Positions 1 to 8,884 of a stretch of DNA of 42,408 bases are shown here, one piece after another. The stretch is from Acidimicrobiales bacterium (GTDB lineage: Bacteria > Actinomycetota > Acidimicrobiia > Acidimicrobiales > SZUA-35), in NCBI GenBank assembly GCA_020630195.1, contig JAHDBV010000034.1:1-42408 (forward strand). The letters are read 5' to 3'. The translations under genes were made by a program, and so were the position numbers. Numbering within the stretch: the first letter of the stretch is position 1; every line of letters begins with the position of its first letter. Below the pieces are notes generated by a model. It worked only from the letters and a program-made list of their open reading frames with translations, did not search any database and had not been told where the DNA came from.

Positions 1-727
1 AGGCGAGGTCCTTCATCCCGCAGCCTCCGCCGACGTACTGGAAGTCGACCGCGGCCGCCCGTCGGCCGTCGTCGGAGAAGCAGAAGTTGGCGACCTTCGC
101 GTCGCCGTGGACGAACGTCTGGAACGGGCTCCCGCTCAGACGTCGGTCGAGTTCGGCCGCGGCGGACTTCAACGGTCCGTCGTCGAGGACCGCCAGTTCG
201 TCGGGGCGGGTGTCGAGATGCCAGTAGGTCCCGACGGGCCAGAGGCCGTCGGGGTCCGCTCCGAGGAAGGTGGCGTGGAACCCGGCCAGCCAGGCGAGGC
301 ACGCATCGAGCTCGGTGTCGCCGACCCGGTGACGTCGGCCGCTGTAGCCGGCGGCGTCGAGGTCCTCGAGCACGATGAGCACGCCGTCGGCGAGTGTCTC
401 GACGGCGAGCCGTGCAGGCACCCGACAGCGGTCGCCGCAACGGGTGGCGTGCTGCTCGTACCAGGCGGTCTCGACCTCGTAGGAGCGCAGCTTGCGCTGG
501 TGTGAACGATCGGTGGCCCAGCCCCGCGGGTGCTGACGCTCGTCGGGCCAGCGGACGTGCTTCGCGATCACACTCGGCTGCGCCGCTCCGTCGAGGTGGC
601 AGCGGACGATCCGCCCGTAGCCGCTCCACAACGACTGCACCTCGTCGACCCCGACGACCGCGACGGCGCCCGCCGCCCGGAGCACGGACCGCTCGATGTC
701 GGGTTCGAGCGGGACGGTTCGGGTCAC
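1..727 (-). CDS. Phosphotransferase (APH/EcKinase-like), 3' end outside window
   Basis: Reading the minus strand from a GTG at 727 gives an uninterrupted frame of about 242 codons that runs off the left edge, so the C-terminus is missing. Near the visible end it contains [13 protein letters not shown], the HGDxxxxN catalytic loop of aminoglycoside/choline-kinase-like phosphotransferases. This is followed by VDFQYVGGG, the metal-binding Asp motif in the DFQ form typical of EcKinase-like and CHK-like proteins. An acidic VLEDLDAAG motif lies upstream. The family transfers phosphate from ATP to a small hydroxylated substrate in the cytoplasm; the substrate here is unknown. No convincing Shine-Dalgarno precedes the GTG, so the start is a best guess. 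A strong hairpin sits just upstream. Confidence 0.8.
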   Translation of the reverse strand, partial: MTRTVPLEPDIERSVLRAAGAVAVVGVDEVQSLWSGYGRIVRCHLDGAAQPSVIAKHVRWPDERQHPRGWATDRSHQRKLRSYEVETAWYEQHATRCGDRCRVPARLAVETLADGVLIVLEDLDAAGYSGRRHRVGDTELDACLAWLAGFHATFLGADPDGLWPVGTYWHLDTRPDELAVLDDGPLKSAAAELDRRLSGSPFQTFVHGDAKVANFCFSDDGRRAAAVDFQYVGGGCGMKDLA

Positions 728-729
728 GC

Positions 730-750
730 GCCCGACGCTAGCGGTCGGGC
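730..750. promoter_or_regulatory. Perfect-arm hairpin beside kinase start
   Basis: GCCCGAC (730-736) and GTCGGGC (744-750) form a 7-bp inverted repeat around GCTAGCG. It lies three bases upstream of the GTG of the leftward kinase-like gene, between it and the rightward gene at 863. The position suits an operator or a leader hairpin; the function is inferred. Confidence 0.4.
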
Positions 751-862
751 CCACACGATGATCCGGCGTCCGGCACCCGGGGGTCGTGCTCGGCGCCGCT
801 CGATTCCATCCGCCGATCCCGACTGCCTAGATTGACCCGTCGCCGCCGACAAGGAGCCCGGG

Positions 863-2152
863 ATGACCTCGAACGAGCCACAACGCGAGGCGATCCTCAT
901 CGCCGACTTCGAACCGTTCGCGCTGGCGGACGGTGTCCACCTCCTCCCGACGCAGGGCAACGGGCTCGCGGTCGAGACCGCCGACGGCGTCGTGGTGGTC
1001 GACGGCGGACCGGGCGGACCGGTGACCCGTCGGATGATGGGCGGGCTCCGCACCATCACCGAGGCACCGGTCCGCGCCATCGTCTATTCACACGGACACC
1101 TGGGCTACAACTCCGGGGTCGGCGAGTGGCTCGGCGCCGCGGCGAACCGGGACGAGGCCGAGCCCGAGCTCATCGCCCACCGCAACTGCGTCGATCGGTA
1201 CGACCGCTACGACCGGACCCGGGACCTCCAGCTCTGGTTGGCCTCGTGGCAGTTCCCCAGGGCGTCGGCACGGGCGCTCGAGGGCAGCATCGTGATGACC
1301 GCTCCGACGACGGTGTTCGACACCGAACACCGCCTCGACGATCCCGATCGGCCGGTGGTCGTGCGGTGGTCGCCGAGTGAGACCGACGATGCCGTCTCGG
1401 TCTGGTTGCCCGAGCAACGGATCCTCTGGGGCGGACCGGCGGTGATCAGCGGCTTCCCCAACATCGGCACACCGCTGCGCACCCTCCGGCTCACCCGGCG
1501 ATGGATCGACACGCTGGACGCGATGGCGGCGCTGGAGGCCGAGGTGCTGGTGCCCGAGTTCGGCGACGTCGTGACCGGAGCCGCCGCCGTCCGCCACCGT
1601 CTCGTGACCACCGCGGACGCACTGCGCTGGCTGGTCGACGAAGTGACCGAGCGGATGAATCGGGGCATGAACGACGTGGAGATCCTGCACGATCTCGACT
1701 ACCCGGCCGAGTGGGCCGAGCATCCGTTCCTCCGGGCCGACTACGGCAGCCCGGACTACGTCGTGCGAGACCTCTACCGGGAGCAGAACGGCTGGTGGAC
1801 CAGCCGCAACGTCACCGACCTCCACCCCGCCGCTCCCGACGCCGCAGCACTCGCCGTGCTCTCCGCGGTCGACGCCGACACCGTGGTGGCACGCGCACGC
1901 GAACTGATCGCCGAAGGCCAACACCAGCTGGCCCTCCACGTGCTCGACCTCGTGGCGGACGCTCCGGGTGACGACGCCGCGCTCGTCGAGGCCCGCACGC
2001 TCAAGGGCGACTGCGCCGAGGCCCTCGCTCGGGAATGCCCCACCTACGTCTCGCGCAGCCTCTACTTCGGCGCCGCCCGACTGCACCACGCCGGCCTGCG
2101 GCGCCTGTCGGAAGCCCCGGAGGGCTCACGATCGCTCGGGTCCGCCGACTGA
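863..2152 (+). CDS. BDS1-like MBL-fold hydrolase with alkylsulfatase dimerisation domain
   Basis: This 429-aa protein starts at ATG 863, six bases after a good AAGGAG (851-856). Residues 15-230 look like a metallo-beta-lactamase fold (VVVVDGGPGG; YSHGHLGYNSG at 75-85). Residues about 255-390 match the alkylsulfatase dimerisation domain (DYGSPDYVVRDLYREQNGWW). In SdsA1/BDS1 alkylsulfatases the metal loop is HxHxDH. Here H77 and H79 are kept but the following Asp-His is Gly81-Tyr82, so dinuclear zinc binding is doubtful. The C-terminal sterol-carrier-like domain of full-length SdsA1 (about 650 aa) is absent. It may be a diverged sulfatase-like hydrolase or a non-classical family member. Upstream of the LLM oxidoreductase on the same strand. 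Confidence 0.8.
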   Translation: MTSNEPQREAILIADFEPFALADGVHLLPTQGNGLAVETADGVVVVDGGPGGPVTRRMMGGLRTITEAPVRAIVYSHGHLGYNSGVGEWLGAAANRDEAEPELIAHRNCVDRYDRYDRTRDLQLWLASWQFPRASARALEGSIVMTAPTTVFDTEHRLDDPDRPVVVRWSPSETDDAVSVWLPEQRILWGGPAVISGFPNIGTPLRTLRLTRRWIDTLDAMAALEAEVLVPEFGDVVTGAAAVRHRLVTTADALRWLVDEVTERMNRGMNDVEILHDLDYPAEWAEHPFLRADYGSPDYVVRDLYREQNGWWTSRNVTDLHPAAPDAAALAVLSAVDADTVVARARELIAEGQHQLALHVLDLVADAPGDDAALVEARTLKGDCAEALARECPTYVSRSLYFGAARLHHAGLRRLSEAPEGSRSLGSAD

Positions 2153-2210
2153 GGCGAACGGCGTCGCCCAGCGATCGACGACGGCCCACGTCGACGGCTA
2201 GGAAGAGGCG

Positions 2211-3266
2211 ATGAGGATCGCCATCTCGGTCGGCAGTGCCTATGACAACGGGGAGAACTGGGCCGACATCGTCGAGTACGTCAGGGCGGCCGATCGGCTC
2301 GGGGTCGACACCGTGTGGTCGGCCGAGGCCTGGGGCATGGACGCCGTCGTGTCACTCGGCTACCTCGCTGCGGTCACCGAGCGGATCACCCTCGGCACGG
2401 GGATCATGCAGATCAGTGCCCGGACACCGGCCGCGACCGCACTGACGGCGATGTCGCTCGCCCAGGTGAGCGGCGATCGGTTCGCACTCGGCCTCGGGGT
2501 CAGCGGACCCCAGGTCGTGGAGGGCCTCCACGGCGCGGCGTTCGCGAAGCCGCTCGCCCGACTCCGCGAGTACATCGACGTCGTGCGGATGACGCTGCGG
2601 GGTGAGCGGCTCGTCTACGACGGCGACCACATCGTGCTGCCCCGCCCCGGCGGCGAGGGCAAACCGCTGAAGACCTCGATCCCACCGAAACCCGATCTGC
2701 CGATCTACCTCGCGAGCCTCGGTCCCCGATCGCTCGAACTCACCGGCGAACTCGCGGACGGGTGGCTCGGGACCTCGTTCATCCCCGAACACGCCGACGT
2801 CTTCCTCGATCACATCCGGGCCGGGGCGCAGCGCGCGGGGCGGACCCTCGCCGACATCGACATCCAGGTCGGCAGCCAGATCACCGTCTCCGACGACGTC
2901 GACGACCTGATCGCCCGAGCCCGGCCACGGATGGCGTTCACCCTCGGAGGAATGGGCTCGGCGACGACGAACTTCTACAACGACGCGTTCTCCCGAGCCG
3001 GTTGGGCCGACGCCGCCGCCGAGGTCCGCCGCCGATGGGTCGACGGCGACAAGGCCGGTGCCGCCGCCGCGGTGCCCGACGAGCTCGTCCTCGCCGCCTA
3101 CCCGATGGGCACCGAGGACATGGTCCGTGCCCGCATCCGGGCCACGGCGGCCGCCGGGGTCGACGGTGTGCGGGTCTCGGCCCAGGGTTCGACCGCGGCC
3201 GAGCAGATCGCCCACCTCGAGATGGCGGTCGACCTCATCCGCTCCGAGACCGGCGACGCCGGCTGA
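2211..3266 (+). CDS. LLM-class F420-dependent oxidoreductase
   Basis: This 351-aa luciferase-like TIM barrel starts at ATG 2211 behind GGAAGAGG (2201-2208). Family features include the N-terminal EYVRAADRLGVDTVWSAEAW segment, the ITLGTGIMQI strand, the ALGLGVSGPQVVEG loop and the IYLASLGPRSLELTGELADG segment. In actinobacteria this subgroup normally uses coenzyme F420 rather than FMN and carries out hydride transfer or oxidation of lipids, terpenoids or xenobiotics. The cofactor assignment rests on the family, not on a proven residue set. The stop lies 10 bp before the alpha/beta hydrolase, so the two are probably co-transcribed. Confidence 0.88.
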   Translation: MRIAISVGSAYDNGENWADIVEYVRAADRLGVDTVWSAEAWGMDAVVSLGYLAAVTERITLGTGIMQISARTPAATALTAMSLAQVSGDRFALGLGVSGPQVVEGLHGAAFAKPLARLREYIDVVRMTLRGERLVYDGDHIVLPRPGGEGKPLKTSIPPKPDLPIYLASLGPRSLELTGELADGWLGTSFIPEHADVFLDHIRAGAQRAGRTLADIDIQVGSQITVSDDVDDLIARARPRMAFTLGGMGSATTNFYNDAFSRAGWADAAAEVRRRWVDGDKAGAAAAVPDELVLAAYPMGTEDMVRARIRATAAAGVDGVRVSAQGSTAAEQIAHLEMAVDLIRSETGDAG

Positions 3267-3276
3267 GGTCGTCGGG

Positions 3277-4077
3277 ATGGGCTTCGTCGACATCGGGGGC
3301 CTGTCGGTCTGCTTCGAGATCCACGGGGCGGGCCCGAAGGTCGTGATGCTGAGCGGCACCGGCGCGGATCTCCGGCAGAACCGACGACGGGATCGCCACC
3401 CCCTCACCGAGCACCACGAGGTGCTCATGTTCGACCAGCGAGGTCTCGGCCGGACCGACAAGCCCGACGGTCCGTACTCGATGGAGGGCTACGCCGACGA
3501 CGCGGCCGCCCTGATGGACACCCTCGGCTGGGAGCGGGCGCACGTCATCGGCATCAGCTTCGGCGGCATGGTCGCCCAACACCTCGCGCTCCGGCATCCC
3601 GACCGGGTCGACCGGCTCGTGCTGGCGTGCACCTCGTCCGGAGGCGCCGGCGGCTCCTCCTACGACCTGCTCCGCCACGCCGACCAGCCCCGTGACGAGC
3701 GTGCGGCGGCCACCGCGTCGATCATGGACACCCGCAACGACCTCACCACCGACCCACCGACGCTGGCCCCCTGGTTCGATCTCCTCCTCCCCCAGTCCGC
3801 CCTGCCGCCCCTCAACGCGGAGGAGCCCCGAGCGGCCGACGGCGCCCGCTGGCAGCTCGAGGCCCGGGCCGACCACGACACCCACGACCGTCTCGGAGCC
3901 GTCGTGGCACCGACGCTGGTGCTGGGCGGCCGGTATGACGCTCAGGCCCCGCCCGAGAACGTCCGGGCGCTCGCCGAGGCCATCCCGGGTGCACGCCTGG
4001 AGATGGTCGAGGGCGGCCACTTCTTCTTCCTCCAGGTACCCGAGGTGTGGCGGACCGTGGCGGACTTCCTCGCCTGA
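3277..4077 (+). CDS. Alpha/beta-fold hydrolase
   Basis: This 266-aa hydrolase is best started at ATG 3277, which gives a natural N-terminus (MGFVDIGGLSVCFEIHG) 10 bp after the LLM gene. The catalytic triad is visible: Ser94 in GISFGGM, Asp in GGRYDAQAP and His in EGGHFFF. The oxyanion-hole region reads VMLSGTGADLR and a typical MFDQRGLGRT loop follows. It is a cytoplasmic serine hydrolase with no signal peptide, of the ester, lactone or C-C hydrolase type. The pairing with an F420/LLM enzyme recalls monooxygenase-plus-hydrolase catabolic pairs, but the substrate is unknown. Confidence 0.88.
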   Translation: MGFVDIGGLSVCFEIHGAGPKVVMLSGTGADLRQNRRRDRHPLTEHHEVLMFDQRGLGRTDKPDGPYSMEGYADDAAALMDTLGWERAHVIGISFGGMVAQHLALRHPDRVDRLVLACTSSGGAGGSSYDLLRHADQPRDERAAATASIMDTRNDLTTDPPTLAPWFDLLLPQSALPPLNAEEPRAADGARWQLEARADHDTHDRLGAVVAPTLVLGGRYDAQAPPENVRALAEAIPGARLEMVEGGHFFFLQVPEVWRTVADFLA

Positions 4078-4080
4078 GCT

Positions 4081-4102
4081 GCGGCGTCGGGCCCGTCGCC
4101 GC
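4081..4102. terminator. Palindrome between convergent genes
   Basis: A 22-bp near-palindrome (GCGGCG-T-CGGGCCCG-T-CGCCGC, one T/T mismatch pair) lies three bases after the hydrolase stop and 28 bases before the end of the converging thiolase gene. It has no U-tract, as is common in high-GC actinobacteria. Position and symmetry suggest a bidirectional terminator. Confidence 0.55.
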
Positions 4103-4130
4103 AGACGGCGCCGACGATCGCCGCGACTCC

Positions 4131-5324
4131 TCAGCGGGACAGGACCACGGCGGCGCCGGTCCCCGAGCCACCGGTGGCCACGGCGATACCCCGTCGACCG
4201 TCGGTGCGTGCGAGTTCGTGGGCGAGTGCGGTGGTGAGGATCGCCCCGGTGGCGCCCATGGGATGGCCCATCGCGAGGTGCCCGCCGTTCGGGTTGACCC
4301 GGGCGGCGTCGACGTCGTGGGTCCGATGGAATCGGGCCGGCACGGCGGCGAACGACTCCATGTACTCGATGAGGTCCATGTCGCCGAGCGATGTGCCGGT
4401 CCGGGCCAGTGCCCGGGTCATCGCCCGATCGCCGGCGTCGAGCTGTGTGACGGCGTCGCCGCCCGCTTCGGTCACGGCATCGATCCGGGCGAGCGGGGTC
4501 AGGCCGAGTCGCGCACCGGCGTCGGCGGTGCCGACGAGGAGCAGCGCCGCACCATCGGCGATCGGTGGGCAGTGGGCGATCGTGTGGCGGTGGTCGACCG
4601 GCTCGTCATCGCCGGCGACGACACGGTCGTACTGGGCCCGACCCATCGCCTCGAAAACCGGATCGAGCCCGGCGAGCTTCTCGGGGCTGAAACCGCGTTG
4701 GATCGTCTCGTCCCGATCGACGACGTCGCCGTCCGCGGTGCGGATCGGGACGACCTGGCGTGCGTAGTGGCCGTCGTCCCATGCCGCGGCGGCGCGGCGG
4801 TGAGATTCGAGTGCGAGGGCATCCAGTTCGTCCCGTCCGATGCCCTCCCGCACGGCGAGGTGGTCGGCGGCGACACCGACGGGCGCCCACCGGAACGTCT
4901 CGGCCACGGCGGGGTCGGTGTAGAGGCTGGCCTCGTCGGCGAGGAAGGCGACCCGGGACATCATCTCGACACCACCGGCGAGCACGAGTTCGTGCTGGCC
5001 CGCCGCCACCGACCCGACGGCCGAGGCGAGGGCGGTGATCCCGCCGACGCAGTAGTTGTTGATCGTGCGGGTGGCGCACGTGTCGGGCAGGCCGGCCTCG
5101 AGTTTCGAGACGAGTGCGAGGTTGCCGCCCTGCGCCCCGATCTGGCCGACGCAGCTGAGATGGAACGCGTCCACGGCGTCGAGCGCCTCGTCCGAGGTGC
5201 GTGCACGCAGCGCCTCGACGAGTTGCCCGACGAGTTCGTGGGGCAGCAGGGAGGACAGCGCTCCACCCGGACGGCCCTTCGTGCGCGGCGAGCGCACGGC
5301 GTCGAACAGCACGACCCCGGTCAC
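4131..5324 (-). CDS. Thiolase family acyl-CoA acyltransferase lacking the second Cys
   Basis: This 397-aa thiolase starts at GTG 5324, 10 bp downstream of the preceding thiolase gene. The nucleophile is Cys92 in INNYCVGGITAL, GGVEMMSRVAF is the usual GGxExMS motif, and the catalytic His is His354 in GHPMGATGAI. In degradative and biosynthetic thiolases the C-terminal motif carries the general-base Cys (CxGGGxG). Here it reads ATGGSGTG, with Thr384 at that position. This may reflect a thiolase-like variant with altered chemistry. It is the last gene of the TetR-thiolase-thiolase operon. The role is probably thiolytic cleavage or condensation during breakdown of a carboxylic acid; the substrate is unknown. 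Confidence 0.85.
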   Translation of the reverse strand: MTGVVLFDAVRSPRTKGRPGGALSSLLPHELVGQLVEALRARTSDEALDAVDAFHLSCVGQIGAQGGNLALVSKLEAGLPDTCATRTINNYCVGGITALASAVGSVAAGQHELVLAGGVEMMSRVAFLADEASLYTDPAVAETFRWAPVGVAADHLAVREGIGRDELDALALESHRRAAAAWDDGHYARQVVPIRTADGDVVDRDETIQRGFSPEKLAGLDPVFEAMGRAQYDRVVAGDDEPVDHRHTIAHCPPIADGAALLLVGTADAGARLGLTPLARIDAVTEAGGDAVTQLDAGDRAMTRALARTGTSLGDMDLIEYMESFAAVPARFHRTHDVDAARVNPNGGHLAMGHPMGATGAILTTALAHELARTDGRRGIAVATGGSGTGAAVVLSR

Positions 5325-5334
5325 GACGTCGACC

Positions 5335-6552
5335 TCAGGCCGACTCCACGACGAAACAGGCCGTCGTGGCCATCGATCCGCCGATGTTCAGCGTCGCCGC
5401 ACGGCGGGCTCCGTCGACCTGGTAGTCGCCGGCGGTTCCCGACACCTGCTTCGTGGCGTCGAGCAGCATGCGGGCACCGGTGGCACCGACGGGGTGACCG
5501 CCGCCGATGAGCCCGCCACTCGGGTTCATCGGGATCCGACCGTCGCGTTCCAGCGAGCCGTCCTCGACGGCCTTCCAGCTCTCCCCCGGGGCGGTGATGC
5601 CGAAGTGGTCGATGGCGAGGTACTCCGACGGTGTCATGCAGTCGTGGGTCTCGATCGCGTCGATGCCGTCGACGTCGGCGACGCCGGCCCGCTCGAAGGC
5701 GTCGGTGATCGCCGAGCGGACGTGGGGCATGACGTAGGTCTCGTCCCGGTAGCGGTCGATCTTCGATTGCAGGCCGAGCCCGACGGTGCGGTGACCCCAG
5801 CCCGCGATGGTCGAGCGGGCCGTGCGGCCGCGTTCGGCCAACCACCGATCCGAGACGAGGATGATGGCGGCGGCGCCGTCGGTGATCTGGGTGACGTCGT
5901 TGCGACGGAGGCGGCCGGCGACGACGGGGTTGACGTGATCGTCGGCGCTGCACGTGTCGGAGCTGAGCTCCCAGGCCCGGGTCTGGGCGTTGGGGTTGTC
6001 CTTCGCGTTGCGGAGGTTCAGCTCACCGATGGCCCGCAGGTGCACGTCGTCGATCCCGAAGCGGGCGTCGTACTCGTCGGCGAGTCGATCGAACGTCTCG
6101 GGCCAGATGAAGGTGACTCCCTCGGTGTCCCGCCCGACCCAGGCGGCGGCCTCCTGCACGGCGGCGGCCTCGGCGCCCGGCATGGTCTTCTCCTGCTCGA
6201 CTCCGAGCACGAGCACACAGTCGTACCGACCGCTCTCGATCTCGGCCATCGCCGACAGCGTCGCCATCGACGACGAGGCGCAGGCGGCCTCGTGTCGCAT
6301 GGCCGGCACACCCCACAGCTCGGGCACGACGGTGGCGGGCATGGCACCGAGGTGGCCCTGCCCGGTGTAGAGCTGCCCGAAGGCGTTGCCGACGTGGATC
6401 GATTCGATGTCGCCGAGATCGATCGATGCGTCAAGCGCGGCCGCCTGCACGGCGGCGTCGACGAGCGTCTCGACCGACCCGCCCGACTTGGCGAGGTTGT
6501 CGGCGAAGTCGGTCTGATGACCGCCGAGGATGTGGACGGCATTGGCACTCAT
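5335..6552 (-). CDS. SCP2-type thiolase
   Basis: This 405-aa protein matches sterol-carrier-protein-X type thiolases. Cys91 lies in HEAACASSSMATL, the ETHDCMTPSEY segment corresponds to the characteristic HDCF-type motif, and the catalytic His lies in GGGHPVGATGARM. No SCP2 lipid-binding extension or DUF35 partner is present. ATG 6552 overlaps the TetR stop (ATGA), indicating translational coupling. In actinobacteria such thiolases are often encoded in sterol, terpenoid or branched-chain acid degradation clusters, often next to a second thiolase as here. The exact thioester is not determined. Confidence 0.88.
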   Translation of the reverse strand: MSANAVHILGGHQTDFADNLAKSGGSVETLVDAAVQAAALDASIDLGDIESIHVGNAFGQLYTGQGHLGAMPATVVPELWGVPAMRHEAACASSSMATLSAMAEIESGRYDCVLVLGVEQEKTMPGAEAAAVQEAAAWVGRDTEGVTFIWPETFDRLADEYDARFGIDDVHLRAIGELNLRNAKDNPNAQTRAWELSSDTCSADDHVNPVVAGRLRRNDVTQITDGAAAIILVSDRWLAERGRTARSTIAGWGHRTVGLGLQSKIDRYRDETYVMPHVRSAITDAFERAGVADVDGIDAIETHDCMTPSEYLAIDHFGITAPGESWKAVEDGSLERDGRIPMNPSGGLIGGGHPVGATGARMLLDATKQVSGTAGDYQVDGARRAATLNIGGSMATTACFVVESA

Positions 6553-7289
6553 GACGTGGGGTCCTTCACGTGTCGGGGTTGGTCGGGTTCTGGTCGATCG
6601 GTGGGGCCGGGTGCGAGCGCGGCGACGAGCGCCCGCTGGAGGTGGCCTCGGAGCTCGTCGGCGTCGGGCCGGAGCGCGTGGGGGTTGTTCAGTCCCTGGG
6701 AGAGCACGAGGAAGGCTTCGGCCAGCGGTCGGGCGGATCCCGGCCGGATCACGCCCGCCGCCTGCCCGGCGGCGACGACGGTCTCGAGATGCCCCATGGC
6801 GACCCGCTCGGCCTCGCGGTAGGCGTGGCGGATCCCGCGGTGGAACGGCAGCCGGGCGAGGGCGGCACGGAACACGAGGCTCTCGTCACGGAAGAACGCG
6901 ACCTGTCGGTCGATCCAGCCCGCCACGGCCGGTTCGAGGGCGACACCGGCACCGAGGTCGAGCGTCAGGGTGGCGTCGACGGTGTCGGCGAGGTCGATGA
7001 GGACGAGCTCGAACGCCGAGGCGAGTGCGTCGTCCTTGGTGGCGAAGTGCCCGTAGAAGGTGGCGACCGAGCAGCCGGCCCGATCGGCGACGGCGTCGGC
7101 GGTGAAGGTGCCGTGGAGCCGCAACTCGTCGCGCACCGCCGCCACGAGTGCGGCCCGGGTGCGGCGGCTGCGTTCGGTCCGGGCGGTGCCCGTGCGGGCC
7201 GATCCGAGGAACTCGTCGACCGAGACGCGGGCGTCGACCTCGCCGGACGGCAGCCCGCCCGCAGCGGTCGTCGACAGCGCCACGTTCAT
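6549..7289 (-). CDS. TetR family transcriptional repressor
   Basis: This 246-aa regulator is started at ATG 7289, because further upstream the frame enters the divergent promoter. The N-terminal 45 residues are a low-complexity extension. The DNA-binding helices follow at about 48-95 (TRAALVAAVRDELRLHG, ADAVADRAGCSVATFYGHF, TKDDALASAF), then a helical ligand-binding domain. It is first in an operon with two thiolases and divergent from the carotenoid oxygenase gene, so it probably controls both units through the site at 7291-7312. The ligand is likely a pathway acyl-CoA or aldehyde (inference). Confidence 0.9.
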   Translation of the reverse strand: MNVALSTTAAGGLPSGEVDARVSVDEFLGSARTGTARTERSRRTRAALVAAVRDELRLHGTFTADAVADRAGCSVATFYGHFATKDDALASAFELVLIDLADTVDATLTLDLGAGVALEPAVAGWIDRQVAFFRDESLVFRAALARLPFHRGIRHAYREAERVAMGHLETVVAAGQAAGVIRPGSARPLAEAFLVLSQGLNNPHALRPDADELRGHLQRALVAALAPGPTDRPEPDQPRHVKDPTS

Positions 7290-7290
7290 G

Positions 7291-7312
7291 TTTGTAGAGT
7301 AGCACTCGCAAA
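7291..7312. promoter_or_regulatory. Candidate TetR operator in divergent promoter
   Basis: Within TTTGTAGAGTAGCACTCGCA and the two bases after it, GAGT (7297-7300) and ACTC (7304-7307) form an inverted repeat. It is nested inside TTTG (7291-7294) and CAAA (7309-7312). It lies directly upstream of the TetR ATG and 36-57 bp upstream of the oxygenase ATG, the expected place for autoregulation and divergent control. Confidence 0.5.
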
Positions 7313-7347
7313 CCCGTCGGCGCACGACTCGAACCCCGGAGGCAGCG

Positions 7348-8856
7348 ATGCAGGTCCAGATCCACAACACGGTCGACGCCGCCCTCCCACCCGACGACGA
7401 TCATCCGTACCGGACGGGCGTCTGGCGCCCCCAGGTGACCGAGTACGACGCCTGGGATCTCGACGTGGTCGAGGGCGAGATCCCCGACGATCTCAACGGC
7501 GTCTACCTCCGCAACACCGAGACGGCGCTGTTCGAACCGATCAAGCGCTATCACCCGTTCGACGGCGACTCGTTGATGCACGGCATGAGCTTCGAGGCGG
7601 GCGAGGCCCGCTACACGAGCCGGTTCGTGCGGACCGACGGCTTCCTCGCCGAGCAGGAGGCGGCCCAGAGCCTCTGGGCGGGCATCACCGAGCACCCCTC
7701 GAACGCCATCGCCGAGTCGGGCGCCGGCGCCCGCACGATGATGAAGGACAACGGCAGCACCGACGTGATCGTGCACCGCGGCCGGGCGCTCGCCAGCTTC
7801 TACCAGTGCGGCGAGTTGTGGGATCTCGACCCGCGCACGCTCGAGACGGTGGGCCGCACCGACTGGACCGGCGACGGGGTCCGGCCCGAGTGGGGCCGTG
7901 GCTTCCCGACCGAAGGCGTGTCGGCGCATCCGAAGCTCGACGAGCACACCGGTGAGCTCCTGTTCTTCAACTACTCCGCCGACGCCCCGTTCATGCACTA
8001 CGGCGTGGTCGACCGTGACGGCGAGCTCGTCACCTATGTCGACATCCCCCTGCCCGGCCCACGCCTCCCCCACGACATGGCGTTCACCGAGAACTGGACG
8101 ATCCTGAACGACCTCCCCCTCTACTGGGACCCGCGGGCCCTGGCCGACGGCTGGTACTCGAACACGTTCAACCGTGACCTCCCGAGCCGCTTCGCGCTCA
8201 TCCCCCGCCACGGCACCACCGACGACATCCGCTGGTTCGAGGCCGACCCGACCTTCGTCCTCCACTGGACCAACGCCTACGAGGACGGCGACGAGGTCGT
8301 GCTCGACGGGTTCTTCCAGCACAACCCGACCGCCCGCGGTGTCGACCGTGCGCCCGGCCACCACAAGGGCTTCGAGACCCTCGACATGAACGTGCTGCAG
8401 GCCCGCCCGCATCGTTGGCGGTTCGACCTGACCACCGGCGAGTGCCGGGAGGAATCGCTGTCCGACCGGTGCCTCGAGTTCCCCATGATCAACGGCCGCC
8501 ACGCCGGGCGACGCCACCGGTACTCCTACGAGGCCCGCTGCACCCACGGCCTGTTCGCTTTCGACGCACTCGTGAAGCGCGACGTCGAGGCCGGCACCGA
8601 GGAGCTCGTCGAGTTCGATCCGGGCACCTTCGTCTCCGAGACGGTCATGGCGCCACGGGCCGGTTCGACCGCCGAGGACGACGGCTACCTCGTGACGTTC
8701 ACCTCCGACATGGTGAACGACGTGTCCGAGTGCGTCGTGCTCGATGCCGCCGACCCGACCTCGAGCCCCGTCGCCCGGATCCGTCTTCCCGAGCGCATCT
8801 CGAGTGGCACCCATTCGACGTGGGCGCCGCTGGAGGACATCGTCCCGTTCACCTGA
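7348..8856 (+). CDS. Carotenoid oxygenase / lignostilbene dioxygenase family
   Basis: This 502-aa enzyme starts at ATG 7348, five bases after GGAGG (7338-7342). It carries the four iron-binding His of the seven-bladed propeller family: His194 (SAHPKLD), His242 (LPHDMAF), His306 (VLHWTNAYEDGDEVVLDG) and the terminal His489 (SGTHSTW). The family is a non-haem Fe(II) oxygenase that cleaves C=C bonds of carotenoids, apocarotenoids or stilbenoids to aldehydes in the cytoplasm or at the membrane. The downstream acyl-CoA ligase and divergent thiolases suggest that the cleavage product is oxidised, activated and beta-oxidised. Whether the substrate is terpenoid or aromatic cannot be told from sequence. 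Confidence 0.92.
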   Translation: MQVQIHNTVDAALPPDDDHPYRTGVWRPQVTEYDAWDLDVVEGEIPDDLNGVYLRNTETALFEPIKRYHPFDGDSLMHGMSFEAGEARYTSRFVRTDGFLAEQEAAQSLWAGITEHPSNAIAESGAGARTMMKDNGSTDVIVHRGRALASFYQCGELWDLDPRTLETVGRTDWTGDGVRPEWGRGFPTEGVSAHPKLDEHTGELLFFNYSADAPFMHYGVVDRDGELVTYVDIPLPGPRLPHDMAFTENWTILNDLPLYWDPRALADGWYSNTFNRDLPSRFALIPRHGTTDDIRWFEADPTFVLHWTNAYEDGDEVVLDGFFQHNPTARGVDRAPGHHKGFETLDMNVLQARPHRWRFDLTTGECREESLSDRCLEFPMINGRHAGRRHRYSYEARCTHGLFAFDALVKRDVEAGTEELVEFDPGTFVSETVMAPRAGSTAEDDGYLVTFTSDMVNDVSECVVLDAADPTSSPVARIRLPERISSGTHSTWAPLEDIVPFT

Positions 8857-8884
8857 TCTGACCAGACAACCGGAAGCAGGAGCC

